Of a stretch of 64,000 bases of DNA, positions 35,401 to 44,791 are shown one piece after another. Source of the DNA: Roseburia sp. 1XD42-69 (GTDB taxonomy: Bacteria > Bacillota > Clostridia > Lachnospirales > Lachnospiraceae). Where the stretch lies: the NCBI RefSeq assembly GCF_003612565.1, contig NZ_RAZG01000015.1:24693-88692 (forward strand), given 5' to 3'. How positions within the stretch are numbered: the first letter of the stretch is position 1; every line of letters starts with the position of its first letter. Under the pieces are notes generated by a model. That model made no database searches. It was given only the letters and a program-made list of their open reading frames with translations, and was not told the DNA's origin. Made by a program: the position numbers and the translations under genes.

Positions 35401-36025
35401 GAGCCTTTTTTAACGCCTCTTCCCCGGAAATTTCATATGGAGTTATAAGCCCCGAAAGCCATTCTTTCGGCCAGGGATGGCTGTTGGCAAAATGATACAG
35501 CTTTAAAACCAGATCCTTTAATGCGTCGTCATTTTTCCCTGTGGCAAAGGTTTCCACAAAATGGAAAAAAGCCTCCCCCCCCTCCTCATATTTTTCAATT
35601 AAAAGTTCTGAAAGCACATCCTCCCGAAGAAGATTTAACTCCCCTTCCTCCCCCATACGGAAATCCGGCTCCAAATCAATGTGATGGAAATAATTGCGGA
35701 TTAAGTACAGACAGAAACTGTGGATAGTGGTAATCTTTGCATGGTGCACCAGGGAGGACTGTTTTAAAAGATTTTCATTGGAGGGGTCTTTTACCAGCTC
35801 CTTTTCAATGGCCTCCCGTATCCTCTCCCGCATTTCCGCCGCCGCCGCATTGGTAAAAGTCACAACCAGCATCCGGTCAATGTCCACCGGGTGGTTTTTG
35901 TCCAAAATCCTTCCGATAATCCGCTCCACCAAAACCGCCGTCTTCCCGGAGCCTGCCGCAGCGGAAACCAATATATTCCTGTCCCTTAAGGTAATTACTT
36001 TTTTTTGGTCATCCGTCCACTCCAC
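32429..36025 (-). CDS. addA: ATP-dependent helicase/nuclease subunit A
   Basis: 1198 residues. UvrD-like helicase motifs: Walker A SAAAGSGKTAVLVERI near residue 21, motif Ia VVTFTNAAAAEM, motif II VMVDEYQDSN near 395, motif IV LHQNFRSRKEVL, motif V TIHKSKGLEFPVVF and motif VI LRVLYVALTRAEEKL. A C-terminal RecB-type nuclease has LLDYKTDVVDT near residue 1150. With AddB it resects double-strand breaks to Chi sites for RecA loading. It starts at GTG 36025 and overlaps addB by 17 bases. Confidence 0.95.
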   Translation of the reverse strand: MEWTDDQKKVITLRDRNILVSAAAGSGKTAVLVERIIGRILDKNHPVDIDRMLVVTFTNAAAAEMRERIREAIEKELVKDPSNENLLKQSSLVHHAKITTIHSFCLYLIRNYFHHIDLEPDFRMGEEGELNLLREDVLSELLIEKYEEGGEAFFHFVETFATGKNDDALKDLVLKLYHFANSHPWPKEWLSGLITPYEISGEEALKKAPWMEKTMEYLGFLFEGLLKIAEENVQLTKENDGPEYAKTVAEHDRDLVESLISCDSYGKLGKYLSALSFDRMPSKRGYQGSEEKLELLKENREEIKDCIKKIKAQFFFADAEVSLKRIGDMRPAMEELASLTELFMDKYAAKKREKNMLDFDDLEHFALKILIEEESRELTEAAKECQNLFEEVMVDEYQDSNLIQEEILGAVSKESAGEYNRFMVGDVKQSIYRFRLARPEIFMEKYDRYEKEDSQNQKIELHQNFRSRKEVLDCTNEIFYRIMGKDLGNVAYDEDAALKPGADYPDTEGGKPELLLADEEEELLKEAGIRDFIWLEAEVVAAKIRKLMENQQIWDKDAKEFRRLKYSDIVILLRSFGTYGETFLEVLSQRGIPAHASSKTGYFQTQEILTILNFLRVLDNPCQDIPLAAVLRSFFGGFSDEELAVLKSGGGGRAFHLCFLYPDKDSLPEELFVKVQEMQKKITYFRDLVTELPVHELLYRVLRETGYLCYAMSMPAGIQRKANIEMLLEKAAAYESTSYKGLFHFIRYIDRLQKYEVDYGEAEIVSENADAVRIMTIHKSKGLEFPVVFVSGTGKKFNRQDARSTLVVHPELGAAVDYINPFTRVKGGSLYKKAVAKQLDLENLGEELRVLYVALTRAEEKLIITGIRKDAKKEIEKIKLKQEIKLNEKEPLSFLERAGADCYLDWILPVLSGQVKYPMEVWGTQQLVMDEIEKQVHKTQGMEELFCHREAPEEWADKIVEEKLSYRYPYEKETSRKGKYSVSELKHRAIEAMAGEEPDFAEPLFPEAEIVPYIPVFMSGEKEVNQGALRGSAMHRAVECLPIEILSKNPNLREVLNEEIEKILLDGHLSKEMGELLRREKLVKFYESDLAERMKQAALLGQLYKERPFVMGKPADEVEHDKSDTIILVQGIIDAFFEEEGEIVLLDYKTDVVDTREELAERYRMQLNLYEEALFKKLKKKVKEKLIYSFYFDEVIVC

Positions 36026-39000
36026 GGTTCTGTCCCCCCTCCCTCATTTTCTCTAAAATCTCATCCTTAGAAAGTTCCTCTAACTGCCGGTAGGCAAAGC
36101 CCGGAATTTTGTTGTCAAAATGACAGATGTTTTTAAATTCACAGTAATCGCATCCCTTTTTATCCCCCAGGGAATAGGGATTTGCAGTGACAAGTCCCTG
36201 CATCATCCTTTGTCCAAGGTGAAATATGGTCTCGTTTACATAGGAGGAAAGGGCGGAAAAATCTTCCCTGGAAATAGTTTTTGAAGTCTTTTTCACACTT
36301 CCGTCCTTATTGATTCCTGCAGGGATTACGTCAGAATTTTTACCCGGCGCAAGTTCTCTGTCAAGCTCCCCCATAACTGTTTCGTCATCACTTAACACCC
36401 CGTTTAATTTCAGTTCCCCGAAAATTTTTTTCTGCAGTTCCTCCTCCGAAAGTTCCCCTTCCGTTTCCACCACAGGGTCTTTCACATGGTAATAAAACAC
36501 CCCTGCAGGTACCACCTCCTTTTCGGGATGGCGCTTTTCCATCATCTCCAAGGCCGCATTCATGTAAACCACAAGCTGTAACTGCAGTCCGTGGTAAATA
36601 TTTAAAAACTGGAAGGTGGTATTTCCGGATTTATAGTCAATGACTTTCACATACAGCTTATCCCCGGCATTTAAGGTATCGATTCTGTCAATCCTACCCT
36701 TTAAGTGCATCTTTTCCTCTTGGCTTAACTGAAAACGAACCGCGCTTAACTCTTCCGGGAAATCAAAGGACACCTCAAAGCTTTCCGGCACAAAACTTCC
36801 CCGCCTGATTTGTTCCGTAAGGGCCCAAACCGTCCGCTTTAAAATCCGCTCCATCCTTTTTTTCCCGTAAGCGTTTCTGGCATTGTCATAAAGGGCTAGA
36901 TTTTTATTTTTTAATAGGGCCTCCTCCATGGCAAGGCCCAGTAAATGCTCACTGTCCTCCTGGGAGATTTCAAACCAGCTAAACCCTTCCTTTTCCATAC
37001 TTTTGGCATAAAGTTCCAGTACTTGATGAAACACATTTCCCATATCCACCGCCGCAAAACCGCTTAATTCCCGCTCCTTTAAATTAAGGCCGTAGGAGAG
37101 AAAATGGGCAAAGGCACAGGCGGCAAATTTTTCTAACCGGGTGACGCTGTTGTTAAGTGTGGTTCCATAGAGAGCCTTCGTCACTGCCGCCCCAATGTTT
37201 GACTCCTCCCCCTTAAGGTTTGCCGCCAAAAAAAGTTTCTCTATCTCCCTTTTTAAACCCTCATCCCTCTCAAAATAGCGGCACAGCGCCCCCCAGAGAG
37301 CCTGCTCCTTTTCTCTTTTCTCTAAAGCCCATCTCTCCCCCAAAAAAAGCCCTTCCGCCACCAGGGAAAAACTGTTTTTTTCCGTGACAATCCGCTCCTC
37401 TAAGGGAGGTTCTTCCACCACATCTACGGACAGGTTTTCAAACATTTTTGTTATGGTGTGAATCAAGTAGGAACTGCGCATCGCCTTTCCTTCCCCGTTC
37501 ACCCTGGCATAGGAAAGGTACAGTTTCTCTGAAGGTTTTGTCAAATTTAAGTACAGGTAAAATTTCTGGATAAAGGTCTGTTCCCTGGCTGTTGGGGCAA
37601 GTTCCATATCATGTTCCTCCAAAAGTTCCCGCTCCCACTGGGATAAAATGCCGTCCCCTCCCTGGGATTTGGGTATGACCCCGTCATTTACCCCTGCAAA
37701 AAATAATATTTTGATATTGTCAAGCCTGGTTCTCTCAATATCCCCAAACACCACCCTGTCATATCCCGGTGGGATAATCCCCACCTTTGCCGCCTCAAAT
37801 CCTGCGTCCATAATTTTTCCATACTCTTCTAAGGAAATGGTTTCATCCCCCAAAAGCTCCACCATTTTATCCATTAGGTCCATAACAATCCGATAAATCT
37901 GGGCATACTCCTTGGCGTTTTTTAAATCCCCCGCCTGCTCATAAAATTCCTCTTTCTCCTTTAACTGCTTTTGAATATCCCTTTCAGCGATAAAAGTATA
38001 TACTGCCTGGCTAAACTCCCTTACGGTTTTTCCCCTTTCCCGTAAAACAGGGTAAATCTCCCCAAACTGTCCCGCCACTTTTTCCCGGATTTCATTGATA
38101 AGAACCACATCCTCCCCGGTAAATCCCACCGGTACATAGGAAAAAATCTCCTGCCATTTTTTATACCCCCGGATGCCTGCCGCAAGAACGTAATTTTCCA
38201 AAAAGTCCACTTCCTCCCTTGGAATCCGGGATAAGCCGCTGCGCAGATACCGGAAAATACTGTCACAGGAAAAATCTGTGCTCACTGTCTCTAACACAGA
38301 CTGGAAAAATTCGATAAAGGGATGGAACACGATCTTTGTTTTCTGGTCAATAAATAAAGGGATATCATAATCCCCGAACAGTTCCCTGGCGTAGGCGCTG
38401 TATGTGGGCAAATCCCCGCAGACAATGGCAATCTCATTGTAGCGGTAATGTTCTGCCGAAATTAGCCGGCGGATTTCCCCTGCAATATATTTCAGCTCTT
38501 CCCTTGGATTTTTGCAGCTTGTAATTCTTATTTCCTCTTCCAAAAGGCAAAAAGACCCGCCCCCTCCCCGAAACAAGTTCTGCTGTAAGAAAAACAGGGC
38601 GCTCCCCTGTTTAAAACGGCTGTTTTTCCCAAAGGGGATTACCAGGGGTTTTAAAACCTCCACATGGCATTCCCCTGCCATTTTTGTCAGAGATAAAATC
38701 ATTTTTTTGCTCATGGCAAAAAGCTCATGGCTTCCGGTGCACCGGTAAAAACTCTCCCTCTCATCTATGGTTACCGTGACATAAATTTCCCCTGCCAGCC
38801 CCAAAAGCTTTCGGAACAGTTTTTTTTGGATAGGGGTAAATCCCGTAAACCCGTCGAACACAAGGGTACAGTCCCTTAACAATTTTGAGGAGTCCGCCAC
38901 ATCTATCAATAATTCTAAGATTTCCTCCTGGGTGACAAACTTATCCTGAAGGAAATCTAAAAATCCCTGATACATTACCAGCACATCTTTTAATTTCATG

Positions 39001-39455
39001 GAAAAACTTCCTGCCGGAAGCTCCCCGCACACTTTCTCAAGGTCCTCCGGCGTCACATTATACTGTGCCAGTTCTGAAATCAGGGATTTTATCTCACTGA
39101 TATAGCCCATCTTTGTAATATTTTTCTGTAAAACCGAAAGTTTTTCCTGGTTTGCCTGGGCCACCCGCCTTAAAATCAGGTTTTTTCCTGTCTCCTCCAG
39201 TACCTGATAAGGAAAATTCCCAAGCTCGTCAAATACCCGGTAAGCCAGGCGGGCAAAACTAACAATGTCGATATTCATCACACAGTTAGCCTTCTGCATC
39301 AAAACCAGTTCCCGCTGGGTCTGCATGGTAAACTGCTCCGGCACCACAAAAAAGTAATTTTTATGGGGATATTTGTCCGCCTCTCCCGTTATTTTCTTTT
39401 GAATATCATAGGTTTTTCCGCTGCCGGAACCCCCAAGTATAAACTGCAAAGCCAT
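36009..39455 (-). CDS. addB: ATP-dependent helicase/nuclease subunit B
   Basis: 1148 residues. Walker A GGSGSGKTYDIQ at the N-terminus, an inactivated helicase core as usual for AddB, and a C-terminal nuclease with VKVIDYKSGNTTF near residue 930. The iron-sulfur ligands are visible: one Cys in FAACAFAHFLSYG near 785 and three in KGCDYCEFKNICHF near 1110. It pairs with AddA in recombinational repair. Start ATG 39455 lies two bases past the stop of the upstream GGDEF-EAL gene, behind AAGGGGA, so it shares its transcript. Confidence 0.95.
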   Translation of the reverse strand: MALQFILGGSGSGKTYDIQKKITGEADKYPHKNYFFVVPEQFTMQTQRELVLMQKANCVMNIDIVSFARLAYRVFDELGNFPYQVLEETGKNLILRRVAQANQEKLSVLQKNITKMGYISEIKSLISELAQYNVTPEDLEKVCGELPAGSFSMKLKDVLVMYQGFLDFLQDKFVTQEEILELLIDVADSSKLLRDCTLVFDGFTGFTPIQKKLFRKLLGLAGEIYVTVTIDERESFYRCTGSHELFAMSKKMILSLTKMAGECHVEVLKPLVIPFGKNSRFKQGSALFFLQQNLFRGGGGSFCLLEEEIRITSCKNPREELKYIAGEIRRLISAEHYRYNEIAIVCGDLPTYSAYARELFGDYDIPLFIDQKTKIVFHPFIEFFQSVLETVSTDFSCDSIFRYLRSGLSRIPREEVDFLENYVLAAGIRGYKKWQEIFSYVPVGFTGEDVVLINEIREKVAGQFGEIYPVLRERGKTVREFSQAVYTFIAERDIQKQLKEKEEFYEQAGDLKNAKEYAQIYRIVMDLMDKMVELLGDETISLEEYGKIMDAGFEAAKVGIIPPGYDRVVFGDIERTRLDNIKILFFAGVNDGVIPKSQGGDGILSQWERELLEEHDMELAPTAREQTFIQKFYLYLNLTKPSEKLYLSYARVNGEGKAMRSSYLIHTITKMFENLSVDVVEEPPLEERIVTEKNSFSLVAEGLFLGERWALEKREKEQALWGALCRYFERDEGLKREIEKLFLAANLKGEESNIGAAVTKALYGTTLNNSVTRLEKFAACAFAHFLSYGLNLKERELSGFAAVDMGNVFHQVLELYAKSMEKEGFSWFEISQEDSEHLLGLAMEEALLKNKNLALYDNARNAYGKKRMERILKRTVWALTEQIRRGSFVPESFEVSFDFPEELSAVRFQLSQEEKMHLKGRIDRIDTLNAGDKLYVKVIDYKSGNTTFQFLNIYHGLQLQLVVYMNAALEMMEKRHPEKEVVPAGVFYYHVKDPVVETEGELSEEELQKKIFGELKLNGVLSDDETVMGELDRELAPGKNSDVIPAGINKDGSVKKTSKTISREDFSALSSYVNETIFHLGQRMMQGLVTANPYSLGDKKGCDYCEFKNICHFDNKIPGFAYRQLEELSKDEILEKMREGGQNRGVDG

Positions 39456-39457
39456 AT

Positions 39458-41215
39458 TTATTCCCCTTGTACCATTCTGTCATACTCCTCTAAGGGAACC
39501 GGTTTGGAATAGAAGTATCCCTGGGCATAATCACAGCCGATTTCCCTCAAGAGCTCCACATGTTCCTGTGTCTCCACCCCCTCGGCAATCACGGGAATCA
39601 CCAGTTCTTTTGCCATCTCCACCATATGCTTTACAATGGTTTTCCCCCTGCCGTTTTTATCAATGCCCCGCAAAAATTCCATGTCAAGTTTCAGCACATC
39701 CACCGGGGCTTTTTTCATCATGCCAAAAGAGGAATATCCGCTGCCAAAATCGTCAATTAGAATGGAAAATCCTGCTCTTTGAAGCTGTTCCAGGGTATGG
39801 TATAAAATCTCTTCATCGGTGGAGTAAGCGCTTTCCGTAACCTCAAGCTCCATATACTTGGAAGAGAGTTTATGGGAATCCAAAAGTTTCACAAAATGTA
39901 CATACAGATTATCCCTGTAAAAATCGATTCTGGAAACATTTACGGAAATTGGCAGAACCCGGTTTCCTCTCTCCATGCAATTTTGCAGATACAGGGCTAC
40001 ATGCTCCCAGATATATTGGTCCATATTGCTGATGAATCCGCTGCGCTCAAAAAAGGGTATAAAATCCACAGGGTTTACAAAGCCTTTTTCCGGATGTTTC
40101 CACCGCACCAAAGCCTCTCCCCCCACGATTTTCCCGGAAATCACATCATATTTGGGCTGGACATAAACCTTAAACTGGTCATTTTTTAAGGCGTCCCACA
40201 TATCATTTTTTACTTCCTGTTCCTTTAACATATTCTGCATCATCTCGTGGTCGTAATATGCATGGGTCTCCATATATCTGCCCTTAATGCTGGAGAGGGC
40301 CAAAGCGGCCTTATCGCACATGAAATCCACCGGCTCCTCCCGGTCTACAACCACATAGATACCTGCATAGATACGGATGTTATAATCAAAATTCATACTT
40401 GACAATATCCCCCGGATTTTCCGGAAGGATTTCTGGATATCCAGCATTTTAAGAGGAAAACAGAGTATAAAATGGTCGGAATCAAGCCTTGCAGCCACCC
40501 CTTCGGTTCCCAGAAAATCAGTAATCAGCTCCGCCGCCCGGATTAAAAGCTGGTTTCCCACCTCATAACCGGAGAGCTCGTTTACCAGCTTAAAGTGTTC
40601 CGCATCCCAGCGGACGAACACATAGTCTGTATCCGGATTCTTATGAATCAATTCCCAAGCCTGTTTCTCAAAAGCCTCCTTTCGGTACAATCCCGTTAAG
40701 GAGTCATGCTCATAAATATACTTAGACTGCAGGGCCAGCTGTTTGGCGGAAATCTCTTTTTCCTTCTCCCTGGTAATATCCAGCATAATAGCAATAAACA
40801 TCTCCGGATGTCCGTCCTCGGTTATGGCCCTTTCCCGGAAACACACCCAGCGGTATCCTGTCTTTCTGTTTATAATCCGAAATTCGCAGGACATGCCGTC
40901 TTTCCTTGTATCTCTTTCGTCTAGGGAGTGTTTCAGCTTCTTTAAATCTTTTCTCGACACCAAATCCTTCAGCAAAAAAACCTTTCCCCCGGAAATATCC
41001 CTCTGCAAAATCCCAAACAATTCCAAAACTTCCTGGCTGTAATAAAAAATCTCAATATTCCCCTTCTCTGCCCCATATACGATAATTCCCCCGGGCACTT
41101 CACGGATGGCATTTCCAATCACCGTTTCTTTTGCTTTCCATTTGCACAAATCCGCATTTTCTGAAAAGCAGACCTGCATTGTCTCTAAAGCTTCCGTTCC
41201 TGTTTTTCTCCTCAT
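39458..41215 (-). CDS. PAS-GGDEF-EAL protein, probable c-di-GMP phosphodiesterase
   Basis: 585 residues from ATG 41215 behind TGAGGG; the longer frame to 41317 lacks a ribosome site. A PAS fold lies at about 40-160 (MFIAIMLDITREKEKE end), then a GGDEF domain at about 165-320 whose loop reads RLDSDHF, so it is degenerate and unlikely to be a cyclase. The EAL domain (about 335-580) is complete: GGEALVRW, VNVSRIDF, LEVTESAY, IDDFGSGYSS, DVLKLDMEF, AEGVETQEH and YAQGYFYSKP. No membrane segment. It is the second c-di-GMP gene in the window and sits just upstream of addB. Confidence 0.88.
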   Translation of the reverse strand: MRRKTGTEALETMQVCFSENADLCKWKAKETVIGNAIREVPGGIIVYGAEKGNIEIFYYSQEVLELFGILQRDISGGKVFLLKDLVSRKDLKKLKHSLDERDTRKDGMSCEFRIINRKTGYRWVCFRERAITEDGHPEMFIAIMLDITREKEKEISAKQLALQSKYIYEHDSLTGLYRKEAFEKQAWELIHKNPDTDYVFVRWDAEHFKLVNELSGYEVGNQLLIRAAELITDFLGTEGVAARLDSDHFILCFPLKMLDIQKSFRKIRGILSSMNFDYNIRIYAGIYVVVDREEPVDFMCDKAALALSSIKGRYMETHAYYDHEMMQNMLKEQEVKNDMWDALKNDQFKVYVQPKYDVISGKIVGGEALVRWKHPEKGFVNPVDFIPFFERSGFISNMDQYIWEHVALYLQNCMERGNRVLPISVNVSRIDFYRDNLYVHFVKLLDSHKLSSKYMELEVTESAYSTDEEILYHTLEQLQRAGFSILIDDFGSGYSSFGMMKKAPVDVLKLDMEFLRGIDKNGRGKTIVKHMVEMAKELVIPVIAEGVETQEHVELLREIGCDYAQGYFYSKPVPLEEYDRMVQGE

Positions 41216-41354
41216 TTGAATACCCTCAATTATTTTCCCCACTGATAATGTGATTCTGATTTTTGTAATAAAAATACCCTGCGATACCATCCTCTGAACC
41301 ATCGCATACGCAATCATCCAGTCTATCGTACCGCAAGGTTTTTGTCATAAGTTA

Positions 41355-42032
41355 TTAACTCCCGGATGGAATATATGGCAGCAATGCCCCTGCCATCTGA
41401 GAAATCGGCATAGATTGTAAGTAAATTTTACCTGGCCCGGTAATTCTTGTATTAAACACCCCTTCTCCGCCAAAGACCATATTTTTCAGGCCGGGAACAG
41501 ACTGAATGTCAATGGAACATGTCTCCTCCATGGCAGCCAGATAACCGGTGTCTATAATCATAGCCTGACCTGCTGCAAGCTCATACTCTTTGATATACCC
41601 ATCAAACTCCACAAAAGCTACTCCCTGCCCGGAAAGCTTCTGCATAATAAATCCCTCTCCCCCAAAGAATCCGCTTCCAATTTTTTTCTGGAAGAAGGTG
41701 GATAGCTCCACTCCCGCTGTAGATGCCAAAAATGCTGATTTCTGACAAATCATGTTTTTCCCCGGGGAAATCTCAAAAGCCCGGATTGCCCCTGTGAAAC
41801 TGGATGCAAAAGCAATCATCCCCGGGCCTCTCTCAGCAGTATAATTGTTGAGAAATAAACTCTCACCGCTTAAAATCCTGCCGAACATTTTTCCTACGCC
41901 GCCCCCTACGGTCTCCATTTTCATATTGGGAGACATCCAGGACATGGCTCCTTTTTCTGTAATCATCTTCTCTCCGGCTTCCAGTTCACAAATTACCACC
42001 GGCATGGGTTCCCCTTCAATTGAATATCTCAT
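41355..42032 (-). CDS. AIM24-family (TIGR00266-type) beta-barrel protein
   Basis: 225 residues, glycine-rich beta structure in repeats: GEKMITEKGAMSWMSPNM, GGGVGKMFGRILSGES, GFFGGEGFIMQKLSGQG, VFGGEGVFNTRITGPG. This is the bacterial AIM24/DUF124 family, of unknown molecular function. It starts behind AAAGGAG, 22 bases past the stop of the hydrogenase-chemoreceptor gene, so the two may be co-transcribed. Confidence 0.88.
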   Translation of the reverse strand: MRYSIEGEPMPVVICELEAGEKMITEKGAMSWMSPNMKMETVGGGVGKMFGRILSGESLFLNNYTAERGPGMIAFASSFTGAIRAFEISPGKNMICQKSAFLASTAGVELSTFFQKKIGSGFFGGEGFIMQKLSGQGVAFVEFDGYIKEYELAAGQAMIIDTGYLAAMEETCSIDIQSVPGLKNMVFGGEGVFNTRITGPGKIYLQSMPISQMAGALLPYIPSGS

Positions 42033-42054
42033 TCTCTTTCTCCTTTACAATTTA

Positions 42055-43980
42055 TTATATCTCTCCCACCGCATCCTTCAAATCCTCTGTCATACTCTGT
42101 ACACAGGAAGTCTGGGAGGAAATCTGTTCCGTATTTGCTGCAATGGTTGCAATTTTTTCCGTCATCTCATTGATACTTTCAATCAGCCGCTTTACAGAGC
42201 CCACGCTGTTATTGATTTTGGGGATAATATCTTCCGCTTTCTTGTCGCTCTCCACCACAAGGTCTTTTGTGGAGGCGGAAAGATTGCGGATTGCCTCTGC
42301 AACCACCGCAAAGCCCCGGCCCTGCTCTCCCGCCCTTGCCGCCTCAATGGAGGCATTGAGAGACAAAAGATTTGTCTTCCCCGCAATGGCCGTTATATTT
42401 TCATTGGTAGTCTTATAAATATCAATAAAATTGGATATCGTCTCCAAAGACTCATTTAACTCATAACAGAAATTGGATATATCCTGAACATACTGGGCCA
42501 GGTTTGTGGCCTCGTTGGCGGAATCCTCATTGGCCACGCTTAACTCTGTCACATTCTCCCGTAGTGTGGCAAACTGGCTGATAATGTCCTGAAGGCGCTC
42601 CTGATGGATTTGCTGGTCTTCCTGCTCCTTCTTCCTTAGCTCCTGTATCTTGCTTTTTTCCCTCTCGGCCACATCCTTTAAATAGTATACGCAGCTCTTT
42701 CTCTTTCCTACATTATTGAATATGGCCTTTGCCATATCCCGGCATGAGGTGAAACCGCAGCACTCACAGTTAATATTACGGCTTTCCTCATCATATTTAT
42801 GCATCTTTTTAAAGATTTCATCATATTGCTGCTCCGTGGGCTCTTTAATCTCCACGGCTTTGGCAGAATAATTCCGGATGAAATCATTGATGTCAAGCTC
42901 TTTAAATGCAAGCATAAGATTGTCAAAACGCTGTTTATGGGAAATCTCTTCCGTCCAGGGATTAGAGTTTTTTCCCTTTTTCCCCAGATGCAGGGATTTG
43001 TTTTTCCCAGGATTCTGGTCTAGCTGCCGCATTTTACTCAAAGTAAGCATCACATCGTCGGTATTGCGCTCCGGCTCCGTGGCCGTACCGTAAATACAGC
43101 CCTTGCTGCAGTTTAAGATATCCACCATAAAGGGCAGCTCTTTACCTTTATTTACCCTTTCAAGATATTCCTCCAGATAGCGGTAAGCTTCCCGCTCTCC
43201 CTCCACCTGTCGGACAACCTGTCCTTTTCCCAGAAAATGTTCCACATTTTCTTTTAACCCCCCTGGCATGGGATAAAGGGAGCCAAGGCCATACTCCAGT
43301 TCATCTGTGTACTCCTGGCATCTCTCATAATCTTTCCCCACAGCCTGCATAAGTTTGGCAAATGTCACATTATATTTCACATATCCCTTGCAGTTATCAT
43401 CTGTTATCTCCATCTTTTTTGCAATGCAGGGGCTGATAAACGCCAAATCATCTGTGACTTTCAGATATTTTTTTATGTATATAGCCATACACATCATAGG
43501 GCTGTGAACAGGCATCAGCCTGGGAATCAGCTTGGGAATATACTGTTCCACATACCGGACCACAGCGGGACAGGGCTGGGAGATTCCACCCACAAAGTTA
43601 TGTTCCGTTATATATTTTAAATATCCCCAGGTCGTAATATCCGCCCCGAAAGACACACTGTAAATATGGTTTACGCCCTTTTGCTTTAAATACCCCAGCA
43701 CCTTTTTATACTCTCTGGGATAATTGGCCAAAAAGGCAGGTGCAATGATAACGGATATCTTTTTCCCCTTGGACAAATTCCCGAAAAACTCCGCTGTGTC
43801 ATCCCTGTAATCCCTGGCATTGTGGGAACAGGCGTCAAAACATGCCCCGCAGGCAATACAATTATCCTGATTTACATAAACAAAACCATCGTCTTCCACT
43901 ACATTGGACACCAAAACCGGGCATGCCCTTACACATTTATTGCATCCTGTGCACGACTCATTGGTAAAAACTAATTCCAT
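42055..43980 (-). CDS. Ferredoxin/[FeFe]-hydrogenase H-domain protein fused to a chemoreceptor signalling domain
   Basis: 641 residues, soluble. About 1-55 hold two 4Fe-4S clusters ([12 protein letters not shown] and [12 protein letters not shown]). About 75-310 are an [FeFe]-hydrogenase large-subunit domain with altered H-cluster motifs: SQPCP (Cys137) instead of [14 protein letters not shown] (Cys185) and DILNCSKGC (Cys291, Cys295). All four cluster cysteines are kept, but the proton-relay Cys is Pro. A further Cys motif, CECCGFTSC plus Cys430, follows at 405-430, then a coiled coil and an MCP signalling domain with the hairpin tip near 535-567 ([18 protein letters not shown]). I infer a cytoplasmic redox or H2 sensor that signals to CheA/CheW. 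Start behind AGGAGG. Confidence 0.88.
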   Translation of the reverse strand: MELVFTNESCTGCNKCVRACPVLVSNVVEDDGFVYVNQDNCIACGACFDACSHNARDYRDDTAEFFGNLSKGKKISVIIAPAFLANYPREYKKVLGYLKQKGVNHIYSVSFGADITTWGYLKYITEHNFVGGISQPCPAVVRYVEQYIPKLIPRLMPVHSPMMCMAIYIKKYLKVTDDLAFISPCIAKKMEITDDNCKGYVKYNVTFAKLMQAVGKDYERCQEYTDELEYGLGSLYPMPGGLKENVEHFLGKGQVVRQVEGEREAYRYLEEYLERVNKGKELPFMVDILNCSKGCIYGTATEPERNTDDVMLTLSKMRQLDQNPGKNKSLHLGKKGKNSNPWTEEISHKQRFDNLMLAFKELDINDFIRNYSAKAVEIKEPTEQQYDEIFKKMHKYDEESRNINCECCGFTSCRDMAKAIFNNVGKRKSCVYYLKDVAEREKSKIQELRKKEQEDQQIHQERLQDIISQFATLRENVTELSVANEDSANEATNLAQYVQDISNFCYELNESLETISNFIDIYKTTNENITAIAGKTNLLSLNASIEAARAGEQGRGFAVVAEAIRNLSASTKDLVVESDKKAEDIIPKINNSVGSVKRLIESINEMTEKIATIAANTEQISSQTSCVQSMTEDLKDAVGEI

Positions 43981-44098
43981 TGAGAAACCTCCTAGATGTC
44001 ATAACCCTTGACCGCTTCTGCTACTTTAATCTCTTTTTCCATATTACCACATTTTAAACAAAAGTACCAGTTATTTCTTACTGTGTCTTAAGCATTTC

Positions 44099-44737
44099 TT
44101 ATGAAATTCCCGCCTGCCTGCAGATATCCATAAGGCAGCACCTGTCACAGTGAGGTTTTGTCCTGGCCGTGCACACTTCCCTGCCGTGGTACACCAGGCG
44201 GTGGCAGAAGTCGCTGCCCTCCTCTCCGGGTATGATTTTCCAAAGGGCCATCTCCACCTTTTTGGGGTCTTTCGTCCCCTCCACCAGTCCGATTCTGTTG
44301 CAGATTCTAATACAGTGGGTATCCGTCACAATGGCTGGTTTATGAAACACGTCCCCCATAATAAGATTGGCGCTCTTTCTTCCCACCCCCGGCAGTTTTA
44401 AAAGCTTGTCAAAATCATCCGGCACTTCTCCCCCGTACTCTTCTTTTAATATTTTCATACAGGCACTGATATCCCTGGCCTTGCTTTTTCCCAGGCCGCA
44501 GGGGCGGACAATCTCTTCTATCTCCTCCACAGGGGCCTTAGCCAGCGCCTCCACGTCGGGAAACTTTTCATAGAGTTTTTCCACTACAATATTTACTCTT
44601 GCATCGGTACACTGGGCTGCGAGACGCACACTGACCAGGAGTTTCCATGCCTCATTGTAATCCAGGGAACACCCTGCAATAGGATACTGGGCTTTCAGCC
44701 TTTCAATTACCTCTAACGCCCGTTGTTTTTTTGTCAT
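44099..44737 (-). CDS. nth: Endonuclease III
   Basis: 212 residues, normal length. The helix-hairpin-helix is LLKLPGVGRKSANLI near residue 110 with catalytic Lys, catalytic Asp lies in IVTDTHCIRI near 139, and the 4Fe-4S loop has CTARTKPHCDRCCLMDIC near 190-207. It removes oxidised pyrimidines from DNA and nicks the abasic site. It ends the comEA-comEC run, 54 bases after comEC. Confidence 0.95.
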   Translation of the reverse strand: MTKKQRALEVIERLKAQYPIAGCSLDYNEAWKLLVSVRLAAQCTDARVNIVVEKLYEKFPDVEALAKAPVEEIEEIVRPCGLGKSKARDISACMKILKEEYGGEVPDDFDKLLKLPGVGRKSANLIMGDVFHKPAIVTDTHCIRICNRIGLVEGTKDPKKVEMALWKIIPGEEGSDFCHRLVYHGREVCTARTKPHCDRCCLMDICRQAGIS

Positions 44738-44791
44738 GGTATCTCATCCTCTTCTTATTTTTCTTCATTGTATCAAAATTTCCCGGTATTC

